From positions 478,088 to 542,087 of the forward strand of contig JAFYXV010000002.1 in the NCBI GenBank assembly GCA_017557885.1: a stretch of DNA of 64,000 nt. The letters are read 5' to 3'. A program made the position numbers and the translations under genes. The notes under the pieces were generated by a model, which was given only the letters and a program-made list of their open reading frames with translations, did no database searches and was not told the DNA's origin. The stretch is from a bacterium. Its GTDB lineage: Bacteria > Auribacterota > UBA3054. This document shows positions 35,238-43,428 of the stretch, one piece after another (the stretch's first letter is position 1; each line of letters starts with the position of its first letter).

Positions 35238-37715
35238 ATGAAAAAATTACTTCTTTTTCTCGCTTTGGCGAGCCTGGCTGCTTTTGCCGAGACCGTGGTT
35301 CTCGATATATCGGAAGCTCCCATCACTTTTACCTCCGAAGGCGTCAGCGGTAAGGGTCCCGAGGGCGAAGACGTTGAGGGATCGTATGACGAATACATCA
35401 TCGAGGGTTCCCCGTATTATAGAGACTACGTGATCAAGGTCCAAAGCGGCACGCACAACATTACCCTCAGGAACGTTAACATAACCTATCCCGAAACGAT
35501 ACCTTTCGACATGTCGCCCGGCGCCAGCGTCACTATGACTTTGTCCGGTCAGAACGCCTTTACCATGCCGTTTGAAAAGGAAGGTTCTCCCGTGCATGTG
35601 CCTGAAGGCGCCAGTTTGACCATTCAGGGCGAAGGGTCCCTGACCGCCACCGCGCTGGAATCCACCTACGGCGCCGGAATAGGCAGCGTAAGAGGAGAAA
35701 ACTCCGGCGTCATCACCATCAACGGCGGAACTATCTCGGCGCGCGGCGACTATTATTCCGCGGGCATCGGCGGCGGCTATGAAGGCCGCGGCACCGTGAT
35801 CATCACAGGCGGCGACATCACGGCGGAAGCCCTGGGCTGCGGCGCGGGTATCGGCGGCGGCGGCAACGCCGGCGGCAGCGGCAATTACAGGTACGGCACC
35901 TGCGACGTTACGATAAGCGGCGGCCGGATCAAAGCCAAAAGCGACACCGGCGCCGGCATCGGGCATGCCTGGTATGCCTCCAACGACCCGGCCGGCACTG
36001 TGACCATAACCGGCGGAACGATAGAAGCCGAGAGCAGGGAAGGCGCTGGCATCGGAGCCGGCGGACTGGGCTACGGCCCGAACATCTACATCAGCGGCGG
36101 ATCTATCAAAGCGGAATCGACCGGCGGCGGAGACAAAGTCGGCGCCGGCGTCTCCTCCTCCTGCCCCGATCCGCGTACGGGCGTTGGCGGCGAACGCGTC
36201 AATTTGGCGACAGTGCGCGAGGCCTTCGCTGATCAGGGACAAAGTTATCTTTTCACCATGTACAGATCCGGCGGCGACTATCCCTACACTTATTCCGGAT
36301 CCGGCTATACCGCCGACAACGATAATGATCTGTATTTTTATCTGCCAGGCGCCGAATTTTTCGGCGACGAATATGATGTCAAGGGCAGCAACGGCCGGTA
36401 CTTCTGGGGAAGGATCTATGATGGCGAGGAAGGCGAGCTGAACCTTTATTTCTGCGAAAATCTGACTTTGGATATCAGTGACGGTCCCATATACTTCGAT
36501 TTCAGAAATAGCGAAGCGTATCAATATACAGACCCTTACGATCCTGATGAGAAAACGACTATATGCGCCAGCGACAACTATATCATAAAAGGCACATACG
36601 CTCCGGACTACGAAGACGATCAACGGCCAAGATACGGCATTGCTGTCTATTCAGAGATAACAATTATCACTAATAAGATAACTTTGGAAAACTGCAATAT
36701 CAGCGCTGCGTCCGCCTTCCGCTTGGAAGAAAATGCCTCTGTAGAATTGGTCTTGAAAGGCGTCAACACGCTGCGCTCTTCCTCTGACGCCGGTATTTTC
36801 GTATCTTCAGGCACCACGCTGACGATTTGTTCTGAAAGCACCGGCTCTCTCTTTGCTTACGGCGGCAAGCACAGCGATGACGACGAATTTGACGATGAAT
36901 TTGACGATGAAATTATCGGAAGAAATTACAAAGCGGGCGCAGGTATCGGCGGTTACGATGATGAAATGCCAGGCGTAATGATAATCAACGGCGGAACGAT
37001 CACAGCCGAAGGAGCGAAAGGCGCCGCTGGTATCGGCGGCGGTTACGGCGATTCGGCCTGGGTTCGTTATTTGACCATCAACGGCGGCAACATTACCGCA
37101 ATAGGTCATCATGGCGCGGGCATTGGCGGCGGCCAGGGAAGCATCTGCGATCTCACCATTACCGGCGGAAATATCATAGCTTCCTCCGATGACGGCGCAG
37201 GCATCGGATCCGGCAAAGACGCCACATATCATGGCACCGTGATCATTACCGGCGGAACGATAAAAGCTACTAGCAAGAACGGATCGGGCATCGGCGGCGG
37301 CGATGGCGGAACCATCCCCGACATCTACATCAGCAGCGGCTCGGTCTGGGCTTCTTCCATCGACCAGGCTCTGACAAGGGAAGGCGGCGAAGCGGTCTAT
37401 CAGGCGACTCTGCAGAACGCGATGGTCGCGCCCGAGACCTCAGGCTATCATATCATGGGCGTTTCGGAAGAAGTGACTTTCACCACGAAGAAAGACGGAG
37501 CCGCTTACGATTACACCTACACCGGCACAGGCTATTCCGACAGCAACGACCTCTATTTCTATCTGCCGGACGGCTCTTATGTGATCACAGGCTCGAACGG
37601 CAGATTCACAGGCGGAACGATCAGCGGCGGCGCCGCGACCTTCGAGGTCTTGCCGGAACCGACGGTGATCGCCGCACTTCTGGCTTTCCTCGCTCTCTAC
37701 CTCCGCAGGAAGTAG
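35238..37715 (+). CDS. secreted beta-helix repeat protein with PEP-CTERM anchor
   Basis: An 825-residue protein. The signal peptide is 'MKKLLLFLALASLAAFA'. The body consists of right-handed beta-helix-type coils built on 'TITGGTI.A....GAGIGGG' units of about 20-30 residues. It shows a two-fold internal duplication: about 18-400 and 410-790 each begin with a 'VLDIS..PI.F' strand and contain the 'L..LKG.N.' and GAGIGGG modules. The C-terminus 'VLPEPTVIAALLAFLALYLRRK' is a PEP-CTERM-type sorting signal. It is probably a surface or matrix protein. No enzymatic motif is visible. GAGG lies upstream of the ATG. Confidence 0.85.
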   Translation: MKKLLLFLALASLAAFAETVVLDISEAPITFTSEGVSGKGPEGEDVEGSYDEYIIEGSPYYRDYVIKVQSGTHNITLRNVNITYPETIPFDMSPGASVTMTLSGQNAFTMPFEKEGSPVHVPEGASLTIQGEGSLTATALESTYGAGIGSVRGENSGVITINGGTISARGDYYSAGIGGGYEGRGTVIITGGDITAEALGCGAGIGGGGNAGGSGNYRYGTCDVTISGGRIKAKSDTGAGIGHAWYASNDPAGTVTITGGTIEAESREGAGIGAGGLGYGPNIYISGGSIKAESTGGGDKVGAGVSSSCPDPRTGVGGERVNLATVREAFADQGQSYLFTMYRSGGDYPYTYSGSGYTADNDNDLYFYLPGAEFFGDEYDVKGSNGRYFWGRIYDGEEGELNLYFCENLTLDISDGPIYFDFRNSEAYQYTDPYDPDEKTTICASDNYIIKGTYAPDYEDDQRPRYGIAVYSEITIITNKITLENCNISAASAFRLEENASVELVLKGVNTLRSSSDAGIFVSSGTTLTICSESTGSLFAYGGKHSDDDEFDDEFDDEIIGRNYKAGAGIGGYDDEMPGVMIINGGTITAEGAKGAAGIGGGYGDSAWVRYLTINGGNITAIGHHGAGIGGGQGSICDLTITGGNIIASSDDGAGIGSGKDATYHGTVIITGGTIKATSKNGSGIGGGDGGTIPDIYISSGSVWASSIDQALTREGGEAVYQATLQNAMVAPETSGYHIMGVSEEVTFTTKKDGAAYDYTYTGTGYSDSNDLYFYLPDGSYVITGSNGRFTGGTISGGAATFEVLPEPTVIAALLAFLALYLRRK

Positions 37716-37744
37716 ATCCCGACAATCTACTTTTTTGCTAGCGA

Positions 37745-37774
37745 AAGGCTCCCTCGTTCCGGGGGAGCCTTTTT
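37745..37774 (+). terminator. rho-independent terminator
   Basis: AGGCTCCC (37746-37753) / GGGAGCCT (37763-37770), nine-base loop, T-run. Confidence 0.88.
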
Positions 37775-37790
37775 ATTCCCCTGCTCTGCA

Positions 37791-37801
37791 TTTGCTAAAA
37801 T
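37791..37801 (+). promoter_or_regulatory. extended -10 promoter for the gene at 37839
   Basis: TTTGCTAAAAT, with TAAAAT at 37796-37801; no convincing -35. It is identical in its last 10 bases to the element at 32615-32624. Confidence 0.55.
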
Positions 37802-37838
37802 ATAACGATGTAAATCAACTACCCAAGGGGGAATAATA

Positions 37839-40268
37839 ATGAAAAAAGCATTTGTTTTGTTTGCTGTGTTTGCAGCCATGGGCGCCATGGCTGAGACCGC
37901 GGTCCTGAGCACCGCTTACGGCGTTACGACTTTCACTGCCGACGGCGTCACCGGCTACAACACTTCCGGCGGCGCGGTGACCGGCGCCTTCGACGAGTAT
38001 TCGTTCCAGGGTTCCGGCGAATCACCTTACGGCATCACCGTAGAAGGCGGCACGCACAAGATCGCTCTGACGGACGTGCATATCGCCTCCAGCAACAGCT
38101 TCACCTTCGACATAAATGGCGGCAATGTCACGCTGGAACTCACGGGCAGCAACGCCTTCGTGTCTGGCGCCAGCTGCGGCGTTCTGGTTGACAAGGAAGC
38201 TTCGCTTACCATCACCGGCGGAGGTTTTCTTACGGCTATCGCCACGGCTGAATTGGAAGACGGAAAATCCAACGGCTGCGCGGGCCTGGGCGGCTATGCC
38301 GGAGAAGATTCCGGCCCGATCGTAATTGAGAGCGGCACGGTTTACGCCCGCGGCGCGGTCTATGCTTCCGGCTTGGGCGCCGGCGCCCACGGCGTGGCCA
38401 ACGTGACCATCAACGGCGGCCAAGTTTATGCTTTCGGCGGCCACTTCTCCGCCGGCATCGGCGGCGGCACGGGCTGGGAAGGCACGGCCGGGAAGATCAC
38501 CATCAACGGCGGCTACGTCTATGCGGAAGCCAATAACGGCGCCGGCATCGGCTGCGGCGACGAAGGCGGCCACAACGACTATCCCGCCGGCACAGTCACC
38601 ATCACGGGCGGCACCATTGAAGCTTACAGCATGGAAGGCGCGGGCATCGGCGCCGGCAACGGGCCTGGCGACAGCGGCAGAGGTCCGAAGATCACTATTT
38701 CCGGCGGCACCATCTACGCTTACTCCAGCCAGGGCGAAGAGATCGGCCAGGGCAAGAACCACTCCGAATGCCCGGATCTCGTCAACGCCAAGAATGAAAA
38801 AGTTTACAAAGTGACCATCTTCGGCGCTAAGCCGGAAGAGGGCGGCGTCTTCACCTGCACGGTCAAGAAGGAAGGCGACGAGAGCTTCTCCTACGTTTAC
38901 GAAGGCGAAGGACATTCCATGACTCCGGATCTTTACTTCCATCTCCCCAACGGCGAATACACGGTGACCTGCGGAGAAGACGAATACGTTGGCGCTGTTG
39001 ACGGAGCCGACACTTCCTTCGCTAAGAAAGCCAGCGGTTCCGTAACACTCTCCGTTGAATTCGGTAACGTCCTGTTCTCTTCCTACGGCGTGGAAGGCTA
39101 CACTGACTCCGGTTCTTATGTCAAAGGCCTTTACGAGGACTATGAAGTAATAGGCACCAGCGTCGATCAGTACGTCATCAACGTCAGCAGCGGCGTCCAC
39201 AAGATCAAACTGAACCATGCTTTGGTCTCCACCACCAACGCCTGCGCCTTCAACATCGAGGCGGCTATCGTAGAACTGGAACTCACCGGCAGCAACGCTT
39301 TCGTTTCCGGCGGAGGCTGCGGCATCCACGTCGCCAAGAACGCCTCCCTTACGATCAGGGACGGAGGAGAAGAGGGTTCCGTGACAGCCATAGCCACCAC
39401 GGGTGAAGATGCCAGTAGCTACGCCTGCGCCGGCATCGGCGGCGCCGAAAACGAAGCCAACGGCCCCATCGTCATCGAGAGCGGCTCCGTCATGGCCCAG
39501 GGCGCGCCCTATGCCGCGGGCATTGGCGGCGGCTCTCAGTCTCCCGCTGACGTGACCATCAAGGGCGGCGAAGTGTACGCCGTAGCCGGCGCCTACGGCG
39601 CGGGCATCGGCGGCGGCACCGGTTGGGGCGGCTACGCCGGCACTATCACCATCGAGGGCGGCTATGTGGCGGCCATGGCTTTCAACGGCGCGGCTATCGG
39701 CTGCGGCGATGAAGGCGGACACAACACTTATCCCGCCGGCACGGTCACCATCACCGGCGGCACCATCACGGCGGAAAGCGAAGGCGGCGCGGGCATCGGC
39801 GCTGGCTGCGGTCCGGAAGATTCCGGTCGCGGACCCAACATCTATCTGAGCAACTGCTCAGTTTACGCCCTCTCCGTCACCGGCATGCCCGTCGGCCCGG
39901 GCACGGCCATGAGCGAGTGCCCCGCTCCCCTCGACAAGGAAGGCGGCAAGGAAGTTTACGGCGCGATCCTGCCTGAGATCCTGCCCGACCAGGAAACTTA
40001 CCGCACCATCTACGGTGTGAAGGTGGGCGACACCTCTTTCGAATACACCTACTACGGCCGCGGGCACTTCATTGAAGAAGACCTCTTCTTCCCCTACGGC
40101 TCTCTGCAGTTCTTCCTGCCCAACGGCAGCTACGTGGTCCAGGGCGACGACACCCTGCCCTACGGCGGCACGGTGAAGGACGAAGACACGACCTTCGAAG
40201 TCCTGCCGGAACCGGCCTTCGCCGTTCTTGCGCTCATAGCTCTTGCTGCGCTCCTCCGCAGAAAATAA
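37839..40268 (+). CDS. secreted beta-helix repeat protein with PEP-CTERM anchor, paralogue of 35238
   Basis: An 809-residue protein. It has signal peptide 'MKKAFVLFAVFAAMGAMA', two tandem homologous halves (about 18-390 and 400-790) each with an N-terminal strand region ('VTLELTGSNAFVSG' in half 1, 'VELELTGSNAFVSG' in half 2), then 'GAGIGGGTGW' coils, and a C-terminal 'VLPEPAFAVLALIALAALLRRK' sorting signal. The two halves also share 'CGDEGGHN.YPAGTVTITGG' almost exactly, so the duplication is fairly recent or kept alike. AAGGGGGA precedes the ATG. It is separately promoted and terminated. Confidence 0.87.
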   Translation: MKKAFVLFAVFAAMGAMAETAVLSTAYGVTTFTADGVTGYNTSGGAVTGAFDEYSFQGSGESPYGITVEGGTHKIALTDVHIASSNSFTFDINGGNVTLELTGSNAFVSGASCGVLVDKEASLTITGGGFLTAIATAELEDGKSNGCAGLGGYAGEDSGPIVIESGTVYARGAVYASGLGAGAHGVANVTINGGQVYAFGGHFSAGIGGGTGWEGTAGKITINGGYVYAEANNGAGIGCGDEGGHNDYPAGTVTITGGTIEAYSMEGAGIGAGNGPGDSGRGPKITISGGTIYAYSSQGEEIGQGKNHSECPDLVNAKNEKVYKVTIFGAKPEEGGVFTCTVKKEGDESFSYVYEGEGHSMTPDLYFHLPNGEYTVTCGEDEYVGAVDGADTSFAKKASGSVTLSVEFGNVLFSSYGVEGYTDSGSYVKGLYEDYEVIGTSVDQYVINVSSGVHKIKLNHALVSTTNACAFNIEAAIVELELTGSNAFVSGGGCGIHVAKNASLTIRDGGEEGSVTAIATTGEDASSYACAGIGGAENEANGPIVIESGSVMAQGAPYAAGIGGGSQSPADVTIKGGEVYAVAGAYGAGIGGGTGWGGYAGTITIEGGYVAAMAFNGAAIGCGDEGGHNTYPAGTVTITGGTITAESEGGAGIGAGCGPEDSGRGPNIYLSNCSVYALSVTGMPVGPGTAMSECPAPLDKEGGKEVYGAILPEILPDQETYRTIYGVKVGDTSFEYTYYGRGHFIEEDLFFPYGSLQFFLPNGSYVVQGDDTLPYGGTVKDEDTTFEVLPEPAFAVLALIALAALLRRK

Positions 40269-40286
40269 GCGCTTTCGCGCTTAAAG

Positions 40287-40319
40287 AAAAAGGCTCTCCT
40301 TCACAGGAGAGCCTTTTTT
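40287..40319 (+). terminator. rho-independent terminator
   Basis: AAAAAGGCTCTCCT (40287-40300), TCAC loop, AGGAGAGCCTTTTTT (40305-40319). Confidence 0.95.
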
Positions 40320-40323
40320 ATTG

Positions 40324-40360
40324 CCATGATATTTGCAAGTTAGACTTGCAAATATCGTGG
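40324..40360. promoter_or_regulatory. palindromic operator upstream of the DUF4143 ATPase
   Basis: Arms of 17 bases, CCATGATATTTGCAAGT and ACTTGCAAATATCGTGG, separated by TAG, with one mismatch near the ends. The TTGCAA inside the right arm (40346-40351) can serve as a -35 with GATAAT at 40368-40373 (16-base spacer), so a bound protein would block transcription. Confidence 0.75.
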
Positions 40361-40406
40361 TGGTTATGATAATATGGTGTCGTCCAAAATCAAGAAGGAG
40401 TTTATT

Positions 40407-41567
40407 ATGATTCAACGCGAAATGACCAAAGTCATGAAAAAAAGGGCCAAGGAATACCCTGTTCTAACTGTTGTCGGTCCGCGGCAGTCAGGAAAAACCA
40501 CACTGGTCAAATCATGTTTCCCAAATTACAATTACGCCAATCTGGAAGATCCTGAGACCCGTGATTTAGCCGAAACGGATTACAAACGATTCCTCTCTAC
40601 ATATAAAACGCCTTTAATAATTGACGAAATTCAGAGAGTGCCGAAACTGGCTTCGGCGATACAAGTTAAAGTCGATGAAAACAGAAGTAGAACCGGGCAG
40701 TATATTCTGACCGGCTCCCATCAGCCCGTGCTTAAACAGACCGTCACGCAATCCCTAGCTGGCAGAAGCGCCTTTTTGGAATTATTGCCTTTAACTTTTT
40801 CCGAACTGTGCAAAGGCAGGAACAAAAAAGGGGCTGATGTTGACGATCTGATCTTGACCGGCACAATGCCGGAATTGACGAACGGGCTCATAAAACCGTC
40901 TGTATATTACAAAAACTACGTTAATTCGTATATCGAAAGAGATGTCAGGCTCATTTCCAACATAGAGAACACATCATCTTTCAACCGCTTTTTAGTCTTG
41001 CTGGCCGGAAGGATCGGACAGCTTGTAAATCTAAACACGCTTTCCGGAGAAGTCGGCGTAAGCCATACCACGCTTAATTCATGGCTTAATATTTTGGAAG
41101 CGTCTTTCATAGTTTTTCGCTTAGAGCCATATTATGCCAATATCGGGAAAAGACTTATTAAAACCCCAAAGATCTACTTTACCGAAACAGGACTTGCTGC
41201 CTACCTTTTGGGTATCAAAAATTCTGAACAAGTCAGCAGCCATCCGCTTAGGGGCAATCTTTTTGAAAATCTCGTTGCCGGAGATATCCTTCGTCACGAA
41301 AAAAACGCTGATAATGATGGGGACTTATTCTTCTTCAGGACCACGAACGGCTTGGAGATTGATTTGCTTCGCCTTTATAACGACAGTTTTCAACCAATAG
41401 AAATCAAATCGTCCATGACTTACAATCCCTCCTTGGAGAACTCCTTGGAGCGCTTTATGGACATTTTTCCTAAAGTTGTTAAACCGACGCTTATATATGC
41501 CGGAAAGAATATTCCTCCCGGAGACAAAAAGATCGAGTGGCGCAATTATCTTGATTTTAAGCTTTAA
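40407..41567 (+). CDS. AAA-type ATPase with DUF4143 C-terminal domain
   Basis: A 386-residue protein. The P-loop 'GPRQSGKTT' is at 24-32, Walker B at 'PLIIDEIQRVP', and sensor 'YILTGSH' follows. The C-terminal part is a winged helix plus a restriction-nuclease-like fold: 'GLEIDLL' and 'PIEIKSS' supply D and ExK-type residues. This family is common as stand-alone genes in gut bacteria and has no settled function. The start is the ATG with AAGGAG seven bases upstream. Its GC content is lower than its neighbours, which suggests transfer. Confidence 0.9.
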   Translation: MIQREMTKVMKKRAKEYPVLTVVGPRQSGKTTLVKSCFPNYNYANLEDPETRDLAETDYKRFLSTYKTPLIIDEIQRVPKLASAIQVKVDENRSRTGQYILTGSHQPVLKQTVTQSLAGRSAFLELLPLTFSELCKGRNKKGADVDDLILTGTMPELTNGLIKPSVYYKNYVNSYIERDVRLISNIENTSSFNRFLVLLAGRIGQLVNLNTLSGEVGVSHTTLNSWLNILEASFIVFRLEPYYANIGKRLIKTPKIYFTETGLAAYLLGIKNSEQVSSHPLRGNLFENLVAGDILRHEKNADNDGDLFFFRTTNGLEIDLLRLYNDSFQPIEIKSSMTYNPSLENSLERFMDIFPKVVKPTLIYAGKNIPPGDKKIEWRNYLDFKL

Positions 41568-41574
41568 AAAAGGC

Positions 41575-42177
41575 TCAGAGCGATTTTGTTCGCTTGGGCT
41601 CGTCGGCGAGCCAGCGCGAAAGGATCTCGGCTTTTTGCGCTTCAGAGAGGGTACAGCTTGGCAGCTCTTTGCGCAAACGGGGCAGGAGGGCCCCCAGCGA
41701 GGCCGCAAAGGCCGCTGAAATGTTCAGGCTCTCTACGAACCCGTACATGGGCAAAAAGGCCTTTAGATCGCATTCAGCTAAGCTTTCCTCCCCTACGCCC
41801 CTATGCTCGTTGCCGAAAATGATGGCCAAGGGTTTGTCGAGGGGCAGTTCGGGAAGGGGGAAGGCTTTTTCCCCGTCCTTGGGGAGGGCGGTGGCGACGA
41901 TGAGTCTGCCTTCCGAGCGGAGGCAGTCGAAGCACTCCTTATGCGAGTGCCAGAATTTGAGGTCCAGCCAGCGCTCGCAGCCTTTGGAGATCTTTCTTTC
42001 CAGCTCGAATTTTTCGCTGGTGGTGATGATGTGTATCTCCTGGAGGCCGAAGGCTTCGCAGCTTCTAAGTACCGCCGCGAAGTTATAAGGGTCGTAAACG
42101 TTGTCCAGGACGGGAACGCAGTAATTCGTTCGATTTTCCAGGACCGCTTTGATCTTTTCCAAACGTTCCGGGGTCAT
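41575..42177 (-). CDS. trmH: TrmH-like SPOUT RNA 2'-O-methyltransferase
   Basis: A 200-residue SPOUT (knotted) methyltransferase, most like tRNA (Gm18) methyltransferase. Motif 1 is 'NVYDPYNFAAVLRSCEAFG', motif 2 is 'PLAIIFGNEHRGVGEE' and motif 3 is 'FVESLNISAAFAASL', with the AdoMet knot. The ATG follows the TAA of the polysaccharide deacetylase with no gap, so it is the last gene of the minus-strand operon. The exact RNA target is inferred. Confidence 0.9.
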   Translation of the reverse strand: MTPERLEKIKAVLENRTNYCVPVLDNVYDPYNFAAVLRSCEAFGLQEIHIITTSEKFELERKISKGCERWLDLKFWHSHKECFDCLRSEGRLIVATALPKDGEKAFPLPELPLDKPLAIIFGNEHRGVGEESLAECDLKAFLPMYGFVESLNISAAFAASLGALLPRLRKELPSCTLSEAQKAEILSRWLADEPKRTKSL

Positions 42178-43428
42178 TTATTTCCCCTGCGTGAAGAAGA
42201 AGGAGCGACGGTAGGTCCTGCCGTCCCGGGCTTTAATTTTTATGGCGCAGGTGACGTGAACGTCGTCCTTGGGAGCCTGGAAGATGAGCGTGTTGCCGTC
42301 CTGGCGGAACTGGGGATGCTCGTGGTTGCAGCGGATGGTCATTTCCCCGCCCTGGCGCCAGGCTTGGAGCATTTCGTCGCTGAGCGTAAGGCGGCATTCC
42401 GTTCCCTGTATCCTGGCTGATCCCCCGTCGCCGGGAGATTCTAAGCTTGCTTCCGCGCAGGGCTCAGTGAGCCAGGAGGCGAAAGTGGAAAGAGAGGTGC
42501 TTTGGTTGACCTGATAGCGGGAGAGGAGGTAGGGATCGCAGTCTTTTGAGTTTTGCCCGGCGTTGACGGTCGTGGCGGTTTCAAAGTCGGCTTTGTCAAG
42601 AAGCTTGAAGCATTCCTCGCTGTAGTAGCCGTAGGGGTAGCAGAAGTCCGTTATCTTTAAGCCGGTTTTGTCCTCTATGGTGTTTTTCGCTTCTATGATC
42701 TCTTCTTTTAGCCTGGCGGCGTAGGCTCTGTCGCTTTCGCCGCGGGTTCTTGTCAGCTTCGGGTGCGTCATAGAGTGGCAGCCTACCGTATGGCCTCTTT
42801 TGGCGAGGCTTTTGATCTGCTTCCAGTTCATGGCGGCGCTTCCTCCCACGAAGTCGGGGTAGACGTAGAAGACGCCCCGGAAGCCGTATTTTTCCAAAAG
42901 CGGGACGGCGTTCTGGTATTGCGACTTCCAGCCGTCGTCGAAAGTAAGCATCACGCACTTTTTAGGAAGGCCTATACGCCCATCGAAGTAGTCGAGCCAT
43001 TCGGCGGGTGAGATGGAATAGTAGCCTTCCCTTTGCAGATAGGCGAGCTCTTCCTCGAGCTTTCCTCTAGAAATTATCATGTCGCCCGCTTTGTCGTTCC
43101 TTACCTGGTGGTACATGAAGATGGGGAGCGACGAGGGGCCGTCGCCTTTTCTTATTTTCGGCTGCGGGGGAGGGGGCGGAGGCGGAGGGGGCTCCGTTTC
43201 GCCAAGCTGCTCCAAGTCGGCGGGCGAGATGTTGGTCCTTTCCGACGCGACGCTTTTTTCGGCCGCTTTGTTTTCAGCGTCCTTTACGACGTCCTCGACG
43301 TTAAGGTAATCGCTGACGGCGCTCGGCCCAGACGCGACGCCCGCGGGTATAGCGTCAGGTGAGGCGCAGCCTAAAAGCAAAAAGGCCGCCAATGCGGCGG
43401 CCGCAAAATAAAGTGACCGCCGCGTCAT
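42178..43428 (-). CDS. lipoprotein polysaccharide deacetylase
   Basis: A 416-residue protein with lipobox 'LAAFLLLGC' (Cys near residue 21), then a linker with an eight-proline run, then a NodB-fold domain: 'LPIFMYHQVRND', 'LTFDDGWKSQY' with the metal-binding Asp near 158, and HSMTHP with the two metal His. A C-terminal beta domain (about 310-416) may bind glycans. It probably removes acetyl groups from a surface polysaccharide or peptidoglycan. Its start overlaps the stop of the upstream gene (ATGA). Confidence 0.9.
   Translation of the reverse strand: MTRRSLYFAAAALAAFLLLGCASPDAIPAGVASGPSAVSDYLNVEDVVKDAENKAAEKSVASERTNISPADLEQLGETEPPPPPPPPPQPKIRKGDGPSSLPIFMYHQVRNDKAGDMIISRGKLEEELAYLQREGYYSISPAEWLDYFDGRIGLPKKCVMLTFDDGWKSQYQNAVPLLEKYGFRGVFYVYPDFVGGSAAMNWKQIKSLAKRGHTVGCHSMTHPKLTRTRGESDRAYAARLKEEIIEAKNTIEDKTGLKITDFCYPYGYYSEECFKLLDKADFETATTVNAGQNSKDCDPYLLSRYQVNQSTSLSTFASWLTEPCAEASLESPGDGGSARIQGTECRLTLSDEMLQAWRQGGEMTIRCNHEHPQFRQDGNTLIFQAPKDDVHVTCAIKIKARDGRTYRRSFFFTQGK

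Noticed and set aside
38022..39722. 566-codon open frame opposite the second beta-helix protein
   Set aside because: Produced by the repetitive GC-rich coding sequence of the real gene; no start signal.
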